7,701 nt of DNA from positions 1 to 7,701 of the forward strand of contig SOIY01000169.1 in assembly GCA_004376785.1 (NCBI GenBank), read 5' to 3'. A program made the position numbers and the translations under genes. The notes below the pieces were generated by a model. The model was not told where the DNA came from. It saw only the letters and a list, made by a program, of their open reading frames with translations, and ran no database searches. Of this stretch, positions 7,441-7,701 are shown piece by piece. This DNA comes from Candidatus Stahliibacteriota bacterium. GTDB taxonomy: Bacteria > Hydrothermota > Tepidihabitantia > SM23-42. Numbering within the stretch: the first letter of the stretch is position 1; every line of letters begins with the position of its first letter.

Positions 7441-7473
7441 ATTATAATATATACAAATATGACAGATTGTCAA
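7441..7473 (-). promoter_or_regulatory. Probable operon promoter, leaderless configuration
   Basis: On the minus strand a perfect TTGACA (7473-7468) is followed by TATATT (7451-7446) after 16 nt and, sharing one base with it, a perfect TATAAT (7446-7441) after 21 nt. The TATAAT ends exactly 6 nt before the pilB ATG, and no Shine-Dalgarno lies between. Initiation 6-8 nt beyond TATAAT would begin the mRNA at or within a base or two of the A of ATG. Use of TATATT would leave a leader of only about 5 nt. Both point to leaderless or near-leaderless translation of pilB. Confidence 0.6.
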
Positions 7474-7489
7474 GAGACAATTATTACCT

Positions 7490-7626
7490 AAATCACAAAT
7501 TTCAAATATTAAATAGCAAATAAATCCCGCTCATCTTCGATTGGCGTGGATCAAGCCCAAAGTCCAAATGCCAAAATACAGAATTTGACATTAGATATTG
7601 GGGGTTCGATTGACATTTGGACTTCT
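7490..7626. repeat. Degenerate dispersed-repeat-like intergenic DNA
   Basis: The stretch is built from related short words: caaat-type runs (caaatttcaaatatt, aaatagcaaat), gtccaaatgcca and two copies of ttgacatt (7585-7592 and 7610-7617). An 11-bp perfect inverted repeat, aagtccaaatg (7560-7570) and catttggactt (7614-7624), frames the right half. The texture differs from the coding DNA next to it. From memory, similar text is a common intergenic dispersed repeat in genomes of uncultivated bacteria; I cannot check copy number here. It ends about 15 nt before the -35 box of the pil operon. Confidence 0.5.
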
Positions 7627-7701
7627 CCGTTATTATCTTCTTCTGCCTTATAACAAATGTGTCTTCAGCATAGCGTGCCATCTTGGAGCTTGTTTCTTGG
7701 A
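7502..7701 (-). other. Open frame at the right edge, possible end of an upstream gene
   Basis: A minus-strand frame is open from the window edge to a TGA at 7502-7504. It has an ATG at 7681 that would give 59 residues starting MARYAEDTFVIRQKK. I recognise no family. About the first 20 residues after that ATG come from ordinary-looking DNA, but the rest is translated straight through the dispersed-repeat-like stretch, giving an unlikely composition (SKCQSNPQY, FWHLDFGLDP). No convincing SD precedes the ATG. It may be the 3' end of a gene whose tail was extended by a repeat insertion, or simply a chance open frame. The rightmost 75 nt otherwise hold nothing I can identify. Confidence 0.2.

Noticed and set aside
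7435..7473. Longer PilB start at 7473, adding 13 residues
   Set aside because: The codon is TTG and forms the first bases of the TTGACA box. The added residues match nothing expected, and the MshEN motif begins at residue 2 from the ATG at 7434.
7667..7680. Sigma-54-like TGGCAC...TGCT on the minus strand
   Set aside because: The GG-to-GC spacing is 2 nt shorter than the strict -24/-12 spacing, and the site lies far from the pilB start, behind a better sigma-70-type promoter.
7435..7701. CRISPR array or RNA gene in the right-hand intergenic region
   Set aside because: The repeated words are short, degenerate and irregularly spaced, with no uniform repeats and spacers, and no tRNA- or rRNA-like fold is apparent.

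Overview
The window is a single, tightly packed minus-strand block of type IV pilus (T4P) genes, read from the right end to the left. Transcription order is a first PilB-type assembly ATPase (7434-5734), a second PilB-type ATPase (5734-4019), the retraction ATPase PilT (3984-2908), the inner-membrane platform protein PilC (2796-1591), and a membrane-bound PAS/histidine kinase of PilS type (1490-27). No plus-strand gene is convincing. The order pilB-pilT-pilC-pilS matches the classic myxobacterial/deltaproteobacterial pilBTCSR(A) arrangement, with an extra pilB copy inserted. A pilR-like response regulator and pilin genes may therefore lie beyond the left edge, but this cannot be seen here.

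The organism looks like an AT-rich diderm bacterium with twitching-type pili. The intergenic DNA at both ends is repeat-like: an 8-nt CTTGTCYC tandem at the left, and degenerate 'CAAATNNCAAAT / TTGACATTTGGACTT' text at the right. I associate this style from memory with metagenome-assembled genomes of uncultivated candidate phyla. I cannot name the phylum from sequence alone.

How the genes work together: PilB hexamers hydrolyse ATP under the PilC platform to add pilins; PilT uses the same platform to remove them; the PilS-like kinase probably tunes pilin or operon expression through a response regulator not seen here. The tandem pair of PilB paralogues joined by a TAATG stop/start overlap is the main unusual feature. 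The first copy has a near-complete MshEN c-di-GMP-binding motif pair and the canonical LPQDGR motif. The second copy has eroded versions of both, though its Walker and Cys motifs are intact. This suggests a specialised or regulatory second ATPase.

The first gene has no Shine-Dalgarno and a TATAAT box ending 6 nt before its ATG, so its mRNA is probably leaderless. pilT and pilC have good SDs, pilB2 has a partial one, and the kinase gene shows none. The 111-nt pilT-pilC gap holds a hairpin and a possible secondary promoter. I found no RNA genes, CRISPR, insertion sequence or clearly undescribed system; the interest lies in the paralogue pair and the regulatory details.
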